Assembly (NCBI RefSeq): GCF_001907195.1
Contig: NZ_LVWA01000004.1
Span: forward strand, 682,001 to 746,000
Length of the DNA: 64,000 nucleotides
Origin: Pontibacter flavimaris
GTDB lineage: Bacteria; Bacteroidota; Bacteroidia; Cytophagales; Hymenobacteraceae
Direction: 5' to 3'
The translations under genes were made by a program, and so were the position numbers. Under the pieces are notes generated by a model that was given only the letters and a program-made list of their open reading frames with translations, was not told the DNA's origin and searched no databases. Numbering within the stretch: the first letter of the stretch is position 1; each line of letters starts with the position of its first letter. Below are positions 8,269 through 17,712 of this stretch, piece after piece.

Positions 8269-9255
8269 ATGAAGAAACTTTGTACTCTTGTTTTGACGCT
8301 TAGTTTTATGCTTACACTTATCGCCCCAGACGCCGAAGCACAGCGTTGGACGAAGCGTAAGCAGTATGGTACGTTGGGCTTCTCCCTGGGTGCCATGAAC
8401 TACTTTGGCGACATCGTACCGCAGCCGGACTTTACAAGTTTCCGCTTTAAGTCCACAAGGCCAAGCGCGAGTATTAGCTACGCTTACCGCTTTGCGCCGC
8501 GCTTCTCTTACCGCGTAGGCTTTACATGGGGGCGTATTACGGGGGATGATGCCCTGAGCGCCTCTGCGAACGAGGGGGAGAACAGGGGCCGCTTCGGCAG
8601 GAACCTCTCCTTTAGAAACGACATCAAAGAACTGAGCGCCGTCGCCATCGTAGACCTGTTCGAGAACCGCAGCACTTTCCAGCGCCGTCCGGATTTTGTT
8701 CCCTATGGTTTCTTGGGCGTGGCAGTACTGCACCATAACCCAAAGGCGTATTATGAAAGTGGCTCTCAGGGAAACCTGGGGAGTGCCGATATCGCGACCG
8801 GGTGGTATGAATTGCAACCTTTAGGTACCGAGGGCCAGTATGCCTCTGGAGGCGACTACCCGGAAGCATACAAGCGCGTGCAGATTGCCATTCCTTTTGG
8901 TCTGGGCGTTCGCTACAAGATTGACAGATACTGGGACCTGAGCCTGGAGGTTGGCTGGAGAAAGACGTTCACCGACTACCTGGATGATGTAAGCACAAGC
9001 TATGCCTCTAAAGCCAACATCCTGGCAGGAGGCGGCGAGAACCCGACCGCAGCAGCCCTGCTCTCTGATAGAAGCGCCGGCTCAGGTTTTACTACTTTGC
9101 CAGACCCAAGCGGTACGTCCTATGATATTGTAAGGGGCTACGGCAGGGACGGCCAGCAAAGAGGTGAGGTGTCTGATGACGATTGGTACATCACCACTGG
9201 CTTAACCATTAACTATATTTTAACACCACGCATCAGAAGTCCGAAGTTTAGATAA
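8269..9255 (+). CDS. DUF6089-type outer membrane beta-barrel protein (first of two)
   Basis: A 328-residue predicted outer membrane protein. MKKLCTLVLTLSFMLTLIAP followed by DAEAQ gives a clear signal peptide. The ATG at 8269 was preferred over one 51 bp upstream because it starts the signal and lies after the likely promoters. The mature part alternates strands typical of an 8-10-strand barrel (YGTLGFSLGAMNYFGD, VPYGFLGVAVLHHNP, IPFGLGVRYKIDRYWDL, DDWYITTGLTINYIL). The pattern GxxNYxGD plus the FGLGVRYK/WDLSLEVGWRKTFTDYLDD segment is typical of DUF6089 proteins, which sit next to uppS-bamA in Bacteroidota. Function unknown; a role in outer-membrane assembly is suggested only by position. Confidence 0.8.
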   Translation: MKKLCTLVLTLSFMLTLIAPDAEAQRWTKRKQYGTLGFSLGAMNYFGDIVPQPDFTSFRFKSTRPSASISYAYRFAPRFSYRVGFTWGRITGDDALSASANEGENRGRFGRNLSFRNDIKELSAVAIVDLFENRSTFQRRPDFVPYGFLGVAVLHHNPKAYYESGSQGNLGSADIATGWYELQPLGTEGQYASGGDYPEAYKRVQIAIPFGLGVRYKIDRYWDLSLEVGWRKTFTDYLDDVSTSYASKANILAGGGENPTAAALLSDRSAGSGFTTLPDPSGTSYDIVRGYGRDGQQRGEVSDDDWYITTGLTINYILTPRIRSPKFR

Positions 9256-9303
9256 TAGAACGGACAGCGGCTGCGTTGTTCAACTAAACTTTGCTCAGAA
9301 TAC

Positions 9304-10071
9304 ATGACATTACATACTTTAAAGCAAGCACTCCTTATTTGTCTTCTCGTGCAGATAGGGAGTGTTTTTTTTGGCTCAGATGCAAGCGCCCAGGCACCAA
9401 AGCCAGTTACGACCTCCGAGATAGGGATAGGTATCGGCGGCGCCAACTATAAAGGAGAAATATCCCCTAACTACCGCTTACTGAATAACCAGCCTGCGCT
9501 CACCGTCTTTTACCGTCGTGATATGTCTAACGCGATCACGCTGCGGGGAGGCCTGATGGGCAGCCATCGGATAGTTGACGATAACACTTTCAGCGATGAG
9601 GCTTTTGATGAGCGTCCGCTGCATGCTTTCCGGCAGGCTGAACTGCGCCTGAGCTTGCTGGAGCTTTCGGGCGTGATGGAGTATAACTTCCTGGATTACT
9701 ATGACCGCAGCCAAAGCCCCCGGCTGTCGCCCTACCTGTTCGTGGGAATCGCTGGCCTGCTGTATAATAAGAAGCTTCACCTGGGAGGGGACGTGGACCG
9801 GGAGTTTGACACCGATATGACGGTGGCCATACCCTTTGGCGTGGGCTTAAAGTATGCCCTCAGCACCCACTGGAACCTGGGCCTGGAGTTCGGCGCCCGC
9901 AAGACCTTCACAGATAAGATCGATTACCTGCATTCTCCTGAATACCCCGAAAACTTTGCTAACCCCCATGACAAGGACTGGTACTTCTACAACGGTATCA
10001 GTATTTCTTATACTTTTTACCGCTATAACTGTCCACCGGTATACAAGAACAGACCGGGCCTCTTAGATTAA
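9304..10071 (+). CDS. DUF6089-type outer membrane beta-barrel protein (second of two)
   Basis: A 255-residue paralogue of the preceding gene, 48 bp downstream. A signal peptide covers about residues 1-30, ending in ASAQ. Shared features are the start of the barrel (GIGIGGANYKGEI), SPYLFVGIAGLLYNKK, the IPFGVGLKYALSTHWNLGLE strand pair, FGARKTFTDKIDYL and a C-terminal DWYFYNGISISYTFY. It lacks the inserted loops seen in the first copy. A near-match to the -7 box (TAAACTTTG, one base too long) precedes it, so read-through from the first gene is likely. Function unknown. Confidence 0.8.
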   Translation: MTLHTLKQALLICLLVQIGSVFFGSDASAQAPKPVTTSEIGIGIGGANYKGEISPNYRLLNNQPALTVFYRRDMSNAITLRGGLMGSHRIVDDNTFSDEAFDERPLHAFRQAELRLSLLELSGVMEYNFLDYYDRSQSPRLSPYLFVGIAGLLYNKKLHLGGDVDREFDTDMTVAIPFGVGLKYALSTHWNLGLEFGARKTFTDKIDYLHSPEYPENFANPHDKDWYFYNGISISYTFYRYNCPPVYKNRPGLLD

Positions 10072-10130
10072 ATGGCAATCATTCATGGATTTCTCTTGCT
10101 TTTTGTAACTTGCGGGGAAATTGTGTTTTA

Positions 10131-10874
10131 ATGAATCTGAAGGAGAGAGTAGACTTAGGCAATTTACCAAAGCACATAGCCGTTATCATGGACGGTAATG
10201 GGCGATGGGCGAAGAAAAGGGGCGGCCTGCGTATCTTTGGGCATCAGAACGCTATAAAAGCCGTACGCGACACCGTGGAGGCGGCGGCTGAGCTCGGTGT
10301 GGGGTACCTGACGCTGTATGCCTTTTCCACAGAGAACTGGTCGAGGCCCATGGAGGAGGTGTCGGCGCTGATGACGCTGCTGGTATCTACCATCCGTAAG
10401 GAAACCGCCACCCTCAACAAGAACAACATACGCCTGCAGACCATTGGCAACACGGCCAGCCTGCCGGCGGCCTGCCAGCGCGAACTGATGGAGGCCGTCG
10501 AGATTACCAAAGATAACAACCGCATGACCCTGGTGCTGGCGCTGAGCTACAGTGGGCGCTGGGACATTACGCAGGCGGTGCAACGCGTTGCCGCTGAAGT
10601 GGGTCATGGTAGTATACAGGCTGACGAAATAACCGAAACCACCATTGCCGGCTACCTCTCTACAGCAGGTATGCCCGACCCCGAACTATTGATCAGGACC
10701 AGTGGCGAGCAGCGCATCAGCAATTTCCTGCTCTGGCAACTAGCTTATACTGAGTTATACATTACAGAGTTGCTTTGGCCCGATTTCCGGAAGGAGCACC
10801 TCTACGAGGCAATATTAGCTTACCAAAGCCGTGAGCGCCGCTTCGGTAAGACAAGTGAACAACTAACAAAGTGA
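10131..10874 (+). CDS. uppS: Isoprenyl transferase (undecaprenyl diphosphate synthase)
   Basis: Makes the C55 polyprenyl diphosphate carrier for peptidoglycan and surface polysaccharides from FPP and IPP. The 247-residue protein has HIAVIMDGNGRWAKKRG (catalytic Asp21), TLYAFSTENWSRP, and the C-terminal RTSGEQRISNFLLWQLAYTE block, all diagnostic of cis-prenyltransferases. The ATG at 10131 is chosen; an upstream TTG adds seven residues with no family match. The stop overlaps the possible GTG start of bamA, which suggests that the lipid carrier and barrel assembly genes are co-translated. Confidence 0.96.
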   Translation: MNLKERVDLGNLPKHIAVIMDGNGRWAKKRGGLRIFGHQNAIKAVRDTVEAAAELGVGYLTLYAFSTENWSRPMEEVSALMTLLVSTIRKETATLNKNNIRLQTIGNTASLPAACQRELMEAVEITKDNNRMTLVLALSYSGRWDITQAVQRVAAEVGHGSIQADEITETTIAGYLSTAGMPDPELLIRTSGEQRISNFLLWQLAYTELYITELLWPDFRKEHLYEAILAYQSRERRFGKTSEQLTK

Positions 10875-13417
10875 TAAACACACAAATGATTAGATGCATC
10901 TGGGTGCTTGTGTTCCTGCTTACGGCAGGCACGGCCTCTTCCCAAGTACTAAACAGACCTGCCCAGCCGTCTCCGATAGATTACCAGCAGCCGCGCCAGT
11001 ACCGCATCGGGGAAATCAAGGTGAGCGGTTACAAGTTCCTGGACCCCATTGCGCTTACCTCCCTGACAGGTCTGAAAGAGGGCGACATGATTACGGTGCC
11101 AGGGGAAGACGTTAGCCGCGCCATTCAGAACCTGTGGGACCAGGGTATTCTGGGGGATGTGGATGTAACTGCCCGTACCGAGGGGGAGGTTATCTACCTT
11201 ACGTTTAACCTGACGGAGCGCCCGCGCCTCTCTAACTTCCGCTTCTCCGGCATCAACAAATCGCAGGCCGAGACGCTGCGCGATAAAGTGACTTTGCAGA
11301 AAGGCCGTATTGTAACGGATGCCGTGCTCAACAGTACCCGTAACGTGGTGCGGGAGTATTACGTGGATAAGAGCTACCTGAACGTGAAGGTGAACATCAC
11401 GCAGCGCCCGGACTCCATACTTCCCAACAGCGTGGTGCTGAACATACATGTGGACAAAGGGGATAAGGTGAAAGTTGGCGACATTGAGTTTGTCGGCAAC
11501 GAGGCCTTTAAGGACAAGAAACTGCAGCGCCAACTCAAAAACACCAAGGAGAAGCGCTTTTACAAGCTCTTCACCTCCTCTAAGTTTAACCGCACCAAGT
11601 TCGAGGAAGACAAGGAGGCGCTCATCACGTTCTACAACAGCCAGGGCTACCGCGATGCCACCATCGTTTCTGACTCGGTGTACCGCATCAGCGAGGACCG
11701 CCTGGGCATCCGGATTACCGTGGATGAAGGCCAGCAGTACTTTTACCGCGATATCGTCTGGACGGGCAACTACCTCTACGATGACGATTACCTGGCGCGT
11801 GTGCTGGGTATCAGCAAGGGCGATGTATACGACCAGGTAGAACTGGAGAAGCGCCTGACCTACAACCCTGCCGGCATCGACGTATCCGCACTTTACCAGA
11901 ACGATGGTTACCTGTTCTCGAGCATTACCCCGGTGGAGATGCGCGTGGAAGGTGATTCCATTGACCTGGAGATGCGGGTGCAGGAAGGGCCGCAGGCTAC
12001 CATCAACAAGATCCTTATCTCCGGCAACGACAAGACGAGTGACCATGTGATCCTGCGGGAGATACGTACGTTGCCGGGCCAGAAGTATAGCCGCGATGAC
12101 CTGATCAGAACCCGGAACGAACTGGCCGCCTTGGGTTACTTCGACCCGGAGACGATCGGCCTGAACCCGATTCCGAACCCGGCAGACGGTACGGTGGATA
12201 TCGCCTACAGCGTAACAGAGCGCCCGAATGACCAGATCAGCCTTTCCGGCGGCTGGGGCGGACCGATCGGGGCCGTGGGTACCGTGGGCCTGTCACTTAA
12301 CAACTTTTCTACCCGCAAAATGCTGGACCTGTCGGAGTGGAAACCGATACCTACCGGCGACGGACAGCGCCTGTCGCTGAACGTGCAGGCAAACGGCAAG
12401 GCCTACCAGTCTTACTCCTTCTCGTTCACGGAGCCGTGGTTGGGAGGTCGCAAGCCGAACTCCCTTTCTGTAAGCTTGTTTAAAACGATCTACAGGAGAG
12501 ACCCGAGGATATACAACCCCTACATAGAGGTGGATGATGTAAACGAACTGAGCCGACTGAATGTGGATGGTGCAGCCATAAGCCTGGGCCGCCGCTTGAA
12601 CTGGCCGGACAACTACTTCTACATGAACCACTCGCTGTCTTATAACCGCTACACCCTGAAGGACTACGGACTGTTCAGCATCGTGCAAGACGGGAAGATG
12701 ACGACATTTGACAACGGTGTATCGAACAGTATCTCCATCGTGAACACGTTAGGGCGCTCCAGTATCGATAACCCGACGTTCCCAAGGCGCGGTTCAACCT
12801 TCTCCTTGAGCATGAACCTGACGCCGCCCTACTCGCTGTTCTCTGACCGTAAAGACAACTTCGAGTATATAGAGTTTAACAAATGGATGTTCGATGCCTC
12901 CTACTTTATAAATGTGGCAGGGAATTTGGTATTCAACACAAGGGCGCACTTCGGTTTTGTGGGCACGTACGGTTCCGGCGAGGTTGGGCCCTTTGAGAGG
13001 TTTAAACTGGGAGGTTCAGGCCTTGGTGGCGGTAACATCTTCGTGGGAACAGAATACATCGGCCTCCGTGGTTATGACGACGAATCCGTTATAAACTCGA
13101 ACAACGATCGTCAGTTGCTTCAGGCAGGTGGTATCGCTTACAACAAGTTTGTGTTTGAGGCACGCCAGCTGATATCGCCAAACCCGGCGGCCACCATTTA
13201 TGGCCTGGCTTTTGTAGAGGCAGGAAATAACTTCGGCAGCTACAAAGACTATAACCCGTTTAAGCTTTACCGCTCGGCGGGTGTGGGAGCCAGGATCTTT
13301 ATGGCGGCGTTCGGCCTGCTTGGCTTCGACTACGCCTGGAGACTGGATGACCTGCCGGGTGGCATGAATGATAAACGTGGCATGTTCCACTTCATTATCG
13401 GCCAGCAGATACGCTAA
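10871..13417 (+). CDS. bamA: Outer membrane protein assembly factor BamA
   Basis: Central subunit that folds and inserts barrel proteins into the outer membrane. The 848-residue protein has a signal peptide, five POTRA domains (about residues 45-430; repeat hallmarks such as VSGYKFLDPIALTSLTGLKE, VGDIEFVGNEAFKDKKLQRQ and INKILISGNDKTSDHVILRE) and a C-terminal barrel (about 455-848). The LRGYDD motif corresponds to the VRGY lid lock. The coordinates use the GTG that overlaps the uppS stop (GTGA). The ATG at 10886 (MIRCIWVLVFLLTAGTASSQ) gives an equally good, more compact signal and may be the true start. Two Skp-like chaperone genes follow. Confidence 0.95.
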   Translation: MINTQMIRCIWVLVFLLTAGTASSQVLNRPAQPSPIDYQQPRQYRIGEIKVSGYKFLDPIALTSLTGLKEGDMITVPGEDVSRAIQNLWDQGILGDVDVTARTEGEVIYLTFNLTERPRLSNFRFSGINKSQAETLRDKVTLQKGRIVTDAVLNSTRNVVREYYVDKSYLNVKVNITQRPDSILPNSVVLNIHVDKGDKVKVGDIEFVGNEAFKDKKLQRQLKNTKEKRFYKLFTSSKFNRTKFEEDKEALITFYNSQGYRDATIVSDSVYRISEDRLGIRITVDEGQQYFYRDIVWTGNYLYDDDYLARVLGISKGDVYDQVELEKRLTYNPAGIDVSALYQNDGYLFSSITPVEMRVEGDSIDLEMRVQEGPQATINKILISGNDKTSDHVILREIRTLPGQKYSRDDLIRTRNELAALGYFDPETIGLNPIPNPADGTVDIAYSVTERPNDQISLSGGWGGPIGAVGTVGLSLNNFSTRKMLDLSEWKPIPTGDGQRLSLNVQANGKAYQSYSFSFTEPWLGGRKPNSLSVSLFKTIYRRDPRIYNPYIEVDDVNELSRLNVDGAAISLGRRLNWPDNYFYMNHSLSYNRYTLKDYGLFSIVQDGKMTTFDNGVSNSISIVNTLGRSSIDNPTFPRRGSTFSLSMNLTPPYSLFSDRKDNFEYIEFNKWMFDASYFINVAGNLVFNTRAHFGFVGTYGSGEVGPFERFKLGGSGLGGGNIFVGTEYIGLRGYDDESVINSNNDRQLLQAGGIAYNKFVFEARQLISPNPAATIYGLAFVEAGNNFGSYKDYNPFKLYRSAGVGARIFMAAFGLLGFDYAWRLDDLPGGMNDKRGMFHFIIGQQIR

Positions 13418-13435
13418 ACCCCGAATTGAATTAGT

Positions 13436-14095
13436 ATGAAAAAGTTTTTGTTCATCTTTTTAACGGGCTTTTTGCTGGCCTCTGTTTCGCAGGCTCAGAA
13501 GATTGGCTATATTGACTCAAACTTTATCCTGAGCAAGATGCCAGCCTTTAACCAGGTGCAGCAGGAGATGGACAAGTATGCGGAAGCTTGGCAGCGCGAA
13601 ATAGAGCAGCTACAGCAGCAGGCTGATAAACTGAAACAGGACTACAAGGCCGAGGAAGTGCTGCTAACAGACCAGATGAAGCAGAAGCGCCAGGCCGAGA
13701 TCACCAAAAAGGAAAACGAGCTGCGCGATTACCAGCGCAAGGTGTTCGGCTATGAGGGCATGATGTTTAAGCGCCGCCAGGAACTGATGCGCCCGATACA
13801 GGATGAGGTATTTGAGGCTGTGGAGAAAGTAGCAAAGGCCCGTGGCGTTCAGATCATGTTCGATAAATCAGGCGACCTGGTGATGATCTACACCAACCCG
13901 GTGCATGACTACACCGAGTATGTGCTGGAGGAACTGGGGCTGGCCTCTGACAGGAAGAACACCCCGGGAGCCCGTCCGGCGGATGCCATTGTGGATGACC
14001 CTGAGAACCTGCCTGAGGTAGGGGAGGGCGAGCAAGAGCCGCAACAGCAGGAACCGCCTGCCAAAAAAGCAACAAAGAAGAAGTCTAACAACTAA
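13436..14095 (+). CDS. OmpH/Skp family periplasmic chaperone (first of two)
   Basis: A 219-residue Skp-like chaperone that would hold unfolded barrel proteins in the periplasm for BamA. The signal peptide MKKFLFIFLTGFLLASVSQA is followed by KIGYIDSNFILSKMP, the strand that starts OmpH domains. A long coiled-coil region (about residues 38-110, rich in Gln/Glu/Lys) follows, then the closing strand GVQIMFDKSGDLVMIYTNP. A disordered Glu/Gln/Lys tail ends in KKATKKKSNN. It lies 18 bp after bamA and 30 bp before a paralogue, in the standard Bacteroidota order. Confidence 0.92.
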   Translation: MKKFLFIFLTGFLLASVSQAQKIGYIDSNFILSKMPAFNQVQQEMDKYAEAWQREIEQLQQQADKLKQDYKAEEVLLTDQMKQKRQAEITKKENELRDYQRKVFGYEGMMFKRRQELMRPIQDEVFEAVEKVAKARGVQIMFDKSGDLVMIYTNPVHDYTEYVLEELGLASDRKNTPGARPADAIVDDPENLPEVGEGEQEPQQQEPPAKKATKKKSNN

Positions 14096-14125
14096 ACGTC
14101 TAAATACTTATTAACCAACCAACCA

Positions 14126-14722
14126 ATGATGAACAAGATTAAACTACTAGTAGCAGCGTTCTTTATGATCAGCTTTGCGTCTTTTGCCCAAAGCAACGAC
14201 CAGCCGCTAAAGATTGGTTATACTAACGTAGAGTATATTCTGCTGCAATTGCCGGAGAGCAAGCAAATAGAGTCGCAGTTGAAAGACCACAGCACCCAGC
14301 TTGAAAACCAGCTGAAGACCAAGTACTCAGAGTATGAGACCAAGCTGCAGGCTTACGAGAAAGGCGCAGCTACCATGGATGCCACCATCCGTGAGGACAA
14401 GGAAAAAGAACTGATGGGCCTGAACAACTCTATCCAGGAGTTCCAGCGTAATGCCCAGATGTCGCTGCAGCAAAAAGAGAAATCTTTGGTAGACCCGATC
14501 ATCACAAAGATCGACAAGGCTATTAAGGATGTGGCGAAAGAGAACGGCTATACTTACGTAATCAGCAACCAGGCGCTGCTTGCCGGTCCAGAGGATGGCG
14601 ATATCTCTCCGCTTGTACTGAAGAAGCTTGGCGTTGACCCTTCTAAAGTACAGCAGACTCCAGAGCCAGCTGCTGCAAAGCCAGCGGCTACACCAGCTAA
14701 GAACAACAAGAAAAAGAACTAA
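14126..14722 (+). CDS. OmpH/Skp family periplasmic chaperone (second of two)
   Basis: A 198-residue paralogue of the preceding chaperone: signal peptide (about residues 1-21, ending in SFASFAQ), KIGYTNVEYILLQLPESKQI opening strand, coiled-coil arms (about 45-120), the YTYVISNQALL closing strand and a Lys/Ala/Pro-rich disordered tail. It would act with BamA. The gene starts with two ATG codons; either fits. It is the last gene of the bamA block, followed by a strong terminator 22 bp after the stop. Confidence 0.92.
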   Translation: MMNKIKLLVAAFFMISFASFAQSNDQPLKIGYTNVEYILLQLPESKQIESQLKDHSTQLENQLKTKYSEYETKLQAYEKGAATMDATIREDKEKELMGLNNSIQEFQRNAQMSLQQKEKSLVDPIITKIDKAIKDVAKENGYTYVISNQALLAGPEDGDISPLVLKKLGVDPSKVQQTPEPAAAKPAATPAKNNKKKN

Positions 14723-14744
14723 GTAAGCTATTTTCTATAGTTTG

Positions 14745-14781
14745 GGAAAGCCGTTGTGTATACTTCGGCTTTCCTTTTTTT
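14745..14781 (+). terminator. Rho-independent terminator after the bamA-ompH block
   Basis: Stem GGAAAGCCG (14745-14753) pairs with CGGCTTTCC (14766-14774), followed by seven Ts. The loop contains TATACTT, the window-wide motif. It lies 22 bp after the second ompH gene and just before rluD, so rluD is expected to be a separate unit. Confidence 0.85.
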
Positions 14782-14799
14782 ATACCAGTAAGTATACCC

Positions 14800-15834
14800 G
14801 TGGTAGAGTACACAGAAACAGAAGGCATAGAAGACTCAGACGAGCTGTATGAGCACCACCGCATTGTAGTGGACAAGGGGCAGGCTTTGCTGCGCCTGGA
14901 TAAGTTCCTGATGGACCGCCTGCCAAACGTGACGCGCAACAAGCTGCAGAGCGCCATTCGCTCGGAGTCGGTGCAGGTGAACCAGAAGCCGGTAAAGGTG
15001 AGTTATAAGGTAAAGCCACAGGATGTGATTACCATTACCCTGGCAGAGCCCCCGCGCGACACGGACATCGTGCCGGAGAACATCCCGCTGAACATACTTT
15101 ACGAGGATGAGGAGCTGCTGCTGGTGAACAAGACGGCCGGCATGGTAGTGCACCCGGCCTATAACAACTGGAACGGCACGCTTGTGAATGCGCTGACGTA
15201 TCACCTGCAAAACCTGCCTACGCACCGAAACGGGGAGGGCCGGCCTGGTCTGGTGCATCGCATCGATAAGGACACCTCCGGGCTGCTGGTGATCGCTAAG
15301 ACAGACTACAGCATGGCTTACCTGGCCAAGCAGTTCTATGACCATAGTATAGAGCGCACCTACTATGCGCTGGTGTGGGGCGTGCCAAAGGAGCAGGAGG
15401 GAACCATCACGGGGCATGTGGGCCGCAGCGCCAAGGACAGAAAGGTAATGGCCGTGTACCCTGCCGGAGATTATGGGAAGCATGCCGTAACGCATTACAA
15501 GGTGTTGCGCAGCTTTAAATACGTGTCGCTGGTGCAGTGCAACCTGGAGACGGGCAGGACGCACCAGATTCGCGCCCACATGAAGCACATTGGCCACCCG
15601 CTTTTCTCCGACGCTACCTACGGCGGTGATAAGATCCTGAGCGGAATGCCCACCGGTACCTACAAATCATTTGTAGAAAACGCCTTCAAATTGATGCCAC
15701 GACAGGCGCTCCATGCGAAGTCTTTGGGTTTTCTTCACCCATCCACCAAAGAGTTCCTGCAGTTCGACTCTGAATTGCCGGAGGACTTTAGGGCGGTGCT
15801 GGAGAAATGGGCGCTGTATGCGGATCAGCTGTAA
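14800..15834 (+). CDS. rluD: RluA-family 23S rRNA pseudouridine synthase (RluD-like)
   Basis: Converts specific uridines of 23S rRNA helix 69 to pseudouridine, if RluD-like. The 344-residue protein has an N-terminal S4 RNA-binding domain (about residues 30-80, LRLDKFLMDRLPNVTRNKLQ) and the catalytic domain with Asp156 in HRIDKDTSGLLVIAKT, then LETGRTHQIRAHMKHIGHPL. The start is a GTG at 14800; no ATG suits the N-terminus. RluC/RluD cannot be told apart firmly by eye, but length and the S4 domain fit RluD. Convergent with the TPR gene, sharing a bidirectional terminator. Confidence 0.9.
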   Translation: MVEYTETEGIEDSDELYEHHRIVVDKGQALLRLDKFLMDRLPNVTRNKLQSAIRSESVQVNQKPVKVSYKVKPQDVITITLAEPPRDTDIVPENIPLNILYEDEELLLVNKTAGMVVHPAYNNWNGTLVNALTYHLQNLPTHRNGEGRPGLVHRIDKDTSGLLVIAKTDYSMAYLAKQFYDHSIERTYYALVWGVPKEQEGTITGHVGRSAKDRKVMAVYPAGDYGKHAVTHYKVLRSFKYVSLVQCNLETGRTHQIRAHMKHIGHPLFSDATYGGDKILSGMPTGTYKSFVENAFKLMPRQALHAKSLGFLHPSTKEFLQFDSELPEDFRAVLEKWALYADQL

Positions 15835-15972
15835 AGTATAAGGGGATGTCCAAACGCTAAAGTTCAGGACTTTATACTTTAGAAGGGGGCAACTTCCACT
15901 GTCCCGGCAGCCTGATACTGCGTTCCCCAAAGTATAAATGCCTGTTTTAGGCAAGTGAGAAGCAAAGCCTCT

Positions 15973-16017
15973 ATAAAACAGAAAGCCCGCTACAAAGTAG
16001 CGGGCTTTCTGTTTTAT
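15973..16017. terminator. Bidirectional terminator between rluD and the TPR gene
   Basis: A perfect 21-bp stem (15973-15993 with 15997-16017) closes a 3-base loop. A runs on one side and T runs on the other make it work in both directions. It serves rluD on the plus strand and the convergent exb/tonB operon on the minus strand. Confidence 0.9.
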
Positions 16018-16034
16018 ACTTATCCGAAGTTCTG

Positions 16035-17678
16035 TTACTTCTTTCTAGGCGTCTTAGAGATCTCTTTTAGAGCGGCTTCTGCCTGCGGGTTGCTTGGGTC
16101 CAGGGTTCTCACCTCTGTCCAGTATTTCACAGCGTTGTCGCGCTCTCCTTTGATGTAGTAGTAGTAACCCAGGTAAGAGTTCGCCTCGATCAGGTCACGC
16201 TTATACTTCTCCTTCTCATTACCGGTCTTCTCGATGAACTGCTCGTAGTATGGCTTGGCCAAACCTTGCTCAGTTTCCGGATCCTGGCTGGCGTTAGCGC
16301 GGGCTCTCCACAGGTAGCCGTATGCGTAGTCGGCGTTAGCCTCCGTCACCTTACCATACGTCTCGTCAGCCTTTTTAAAGTACTCATTCGCCTTAGCCGT
16401 GTTGCCGTTGGCAGCCTGCTCCTCACCGGCCATCATGTAGATGTTGCCAATGTAGTAATAGTCGGAGTTGCTTGGGGCAGTGTTCTCACGCTTGCGGTCG
16501 TATACCGCAATGGCTTTGTCGTACTGGTTGCTACGCGCATAAGCAGTGGCCAGTTCCGCATAAAGCTCCACGTTGGCGTTGTTCATGGCGAGCGCCTTCT
16601 CCAGGTTCTCGATAGCCTTCTCGTGCTGGTTGTTCTTAGACAGGATTCGGCCGTAGTACTCGTAATCCTCCGCAATCAGCTTGTTCGGATCAGCTTTCTG
16701 CATGTGCGTCTCCATCGCCTGCAGTGCTTTGTCCGGCTGACCCAGCTCTAAGTATGAGTACGCTCTCAAGCGGTTCATTACCATGTTGTCCGGCTGCTGC
16801 TGCAGTACCTTCTCCGCCGTTTTCAATGCCTGGTCGTAGTTCTTTGTCAGGAACAGGAAGGAAGCATACTTTGCCTTGGTGTCTGGTGTGTTCTCAGCCA
16901 TATCCACATACTTCTGGAACGTAGACAAAGCCTTGTCATACTGTCCGGCAAAGTAGTACAGCTCGCCCAGGTCGCGGTAAGCAGGGGCAAAGTTAGGGTC
17001 GATCTCGATGGCCTTCAGGAACGCCTGCTCCGCCTCGTTGTAATTACGTGAGCTGGTGTACAGCTGGCCACGCTTCAGGTAAGCATTTGCGTTCTGTGGG
17101 TCTAACTGGATGGCTCTGTCGTAGCTCGACATGGCTTGGCCGCCATTTTTAAGCGCCAGGTAGGCATCCCCCATAATCACGTTGGCGGTTGCGTTCTTGT
17201 TGTCACGCTCCAGCGACTGCTTCAGGTAGTCGATACCCTTTTTGATCTGTGCCTCTGTCGCGTTTGGTGCGCTTACATAAGCCTCACCGATCATGGCAAG
17301 TACATACGCGTCTTTTTTGCCTCTGCCGCTCAGCGCCTCGTTAAAGTGTTGCTCAGCCTTGGCCTGATCGCCCTGTTCCATCGCAATCTTTCCTAATCCT
17401 ACATGGTTGATGTAAGATTTCTTATTGGCAGCGATTCCCTTGTTAAAGTAATATGCTGCCGAATCTGGCTGGCTGGTGCGCAGGTAAATATCGCCCAGGT
17501 TAAAGTAGGCGTTATCGGCTGTGCTCTTATTATTCAGCTGAGATTTATAGATAGATTTAGCTTCTTCATAGCGCTCCAGGTCAACGGCCCTTCTGCCTGC
17601 ATCACCTGTTTGCGCAAATGCTGCAGTAGCAGGGAAAGCAGCCGCCATCAAAGCGATGTACTTCCAGTTTTTAGTCAT
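16035..17678 (-). CDS. Tetratricopeptide repeat protein at the end of the ExbBD-TonB operon
   Basis: A 547-residue exported protein built almost wholly of TPR units. Signal peptide MTKNWKYIALMAAAFPATAA plus FAQ. About thirteen 34-residue repeats follow, with typical tyrosine, alanine and proline spacing (for instance NAYLKRGQLYTSSRNYNEAE and FAPAYRDLGELYYFAGQYDK). It probably acts as a periplasmic scaffold. It is the last gene of the minus-strand operon exbB-exbD-exbD-tonB-tonB-pstS-like-TPR, whose order is conserved in Bacteroidota, so a role with energy transduction to the outer membrane is likely but unproven. Ends at the shared terminator. Confidence 0.88.
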   Translation of the reverse strand: MTKNWKYIALMAAAFPATAAFAQTGDAGRRAVDLERYEEAKSIYKSQLNNKSTADNAYFNLGDIYLRTSQPDSAAYYFNKGIAANKKSYINHVGLGKIAMEQGDQAKAEQHFNEALSGRGKKDAYVLAMIGEAYVSAPNATEAQIKKGIDYLKQSLERDNKNATANVIMGDAYLALKNGGQAMSSYDRAIQLDPQNANAYLKRGQLYTSSRNYNEAEQAFLKAIEIDPNFAPAYRDLGELYYFAGQYDKALSTFQKYVDMAENTPDTKAKYASFLFLTKNYDQALKTAEKVLQQQPDNMVMNRLRAYSYLELGQPDKALQAMETHMQKADPNKLIAEDYEYYGRILSKNNQHEKAIENLEKALAMNNANVELYAELATAYARSNQYDKAIAVYDRKRENTAPSNSDYYYIGNIYMMAGEEQAANGNTAKANEYFKKADETYGKVTEANADYAYGYLWRARANASQDPETEQGLAKPYYEQFIEKTGNEKEKYKRDLIEANSYLGYYYYIKGERDNAVKYWTEVRTLDPSNPQAEAALKEISKTPRKK

Positions 17679-17712
17679 CTTTTAATAGTTTAGTTGTTGC
17701 TGTTTTGGTTTA

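Noticed and set aside
10949-12046. Minus-strand frame of 365 codons inside bamA
   Set aside because: Antisense shadow of bamA; it is His/Val/Leu-rich, as expected for a reverse frame of a GC-rich gene, and has no motif.
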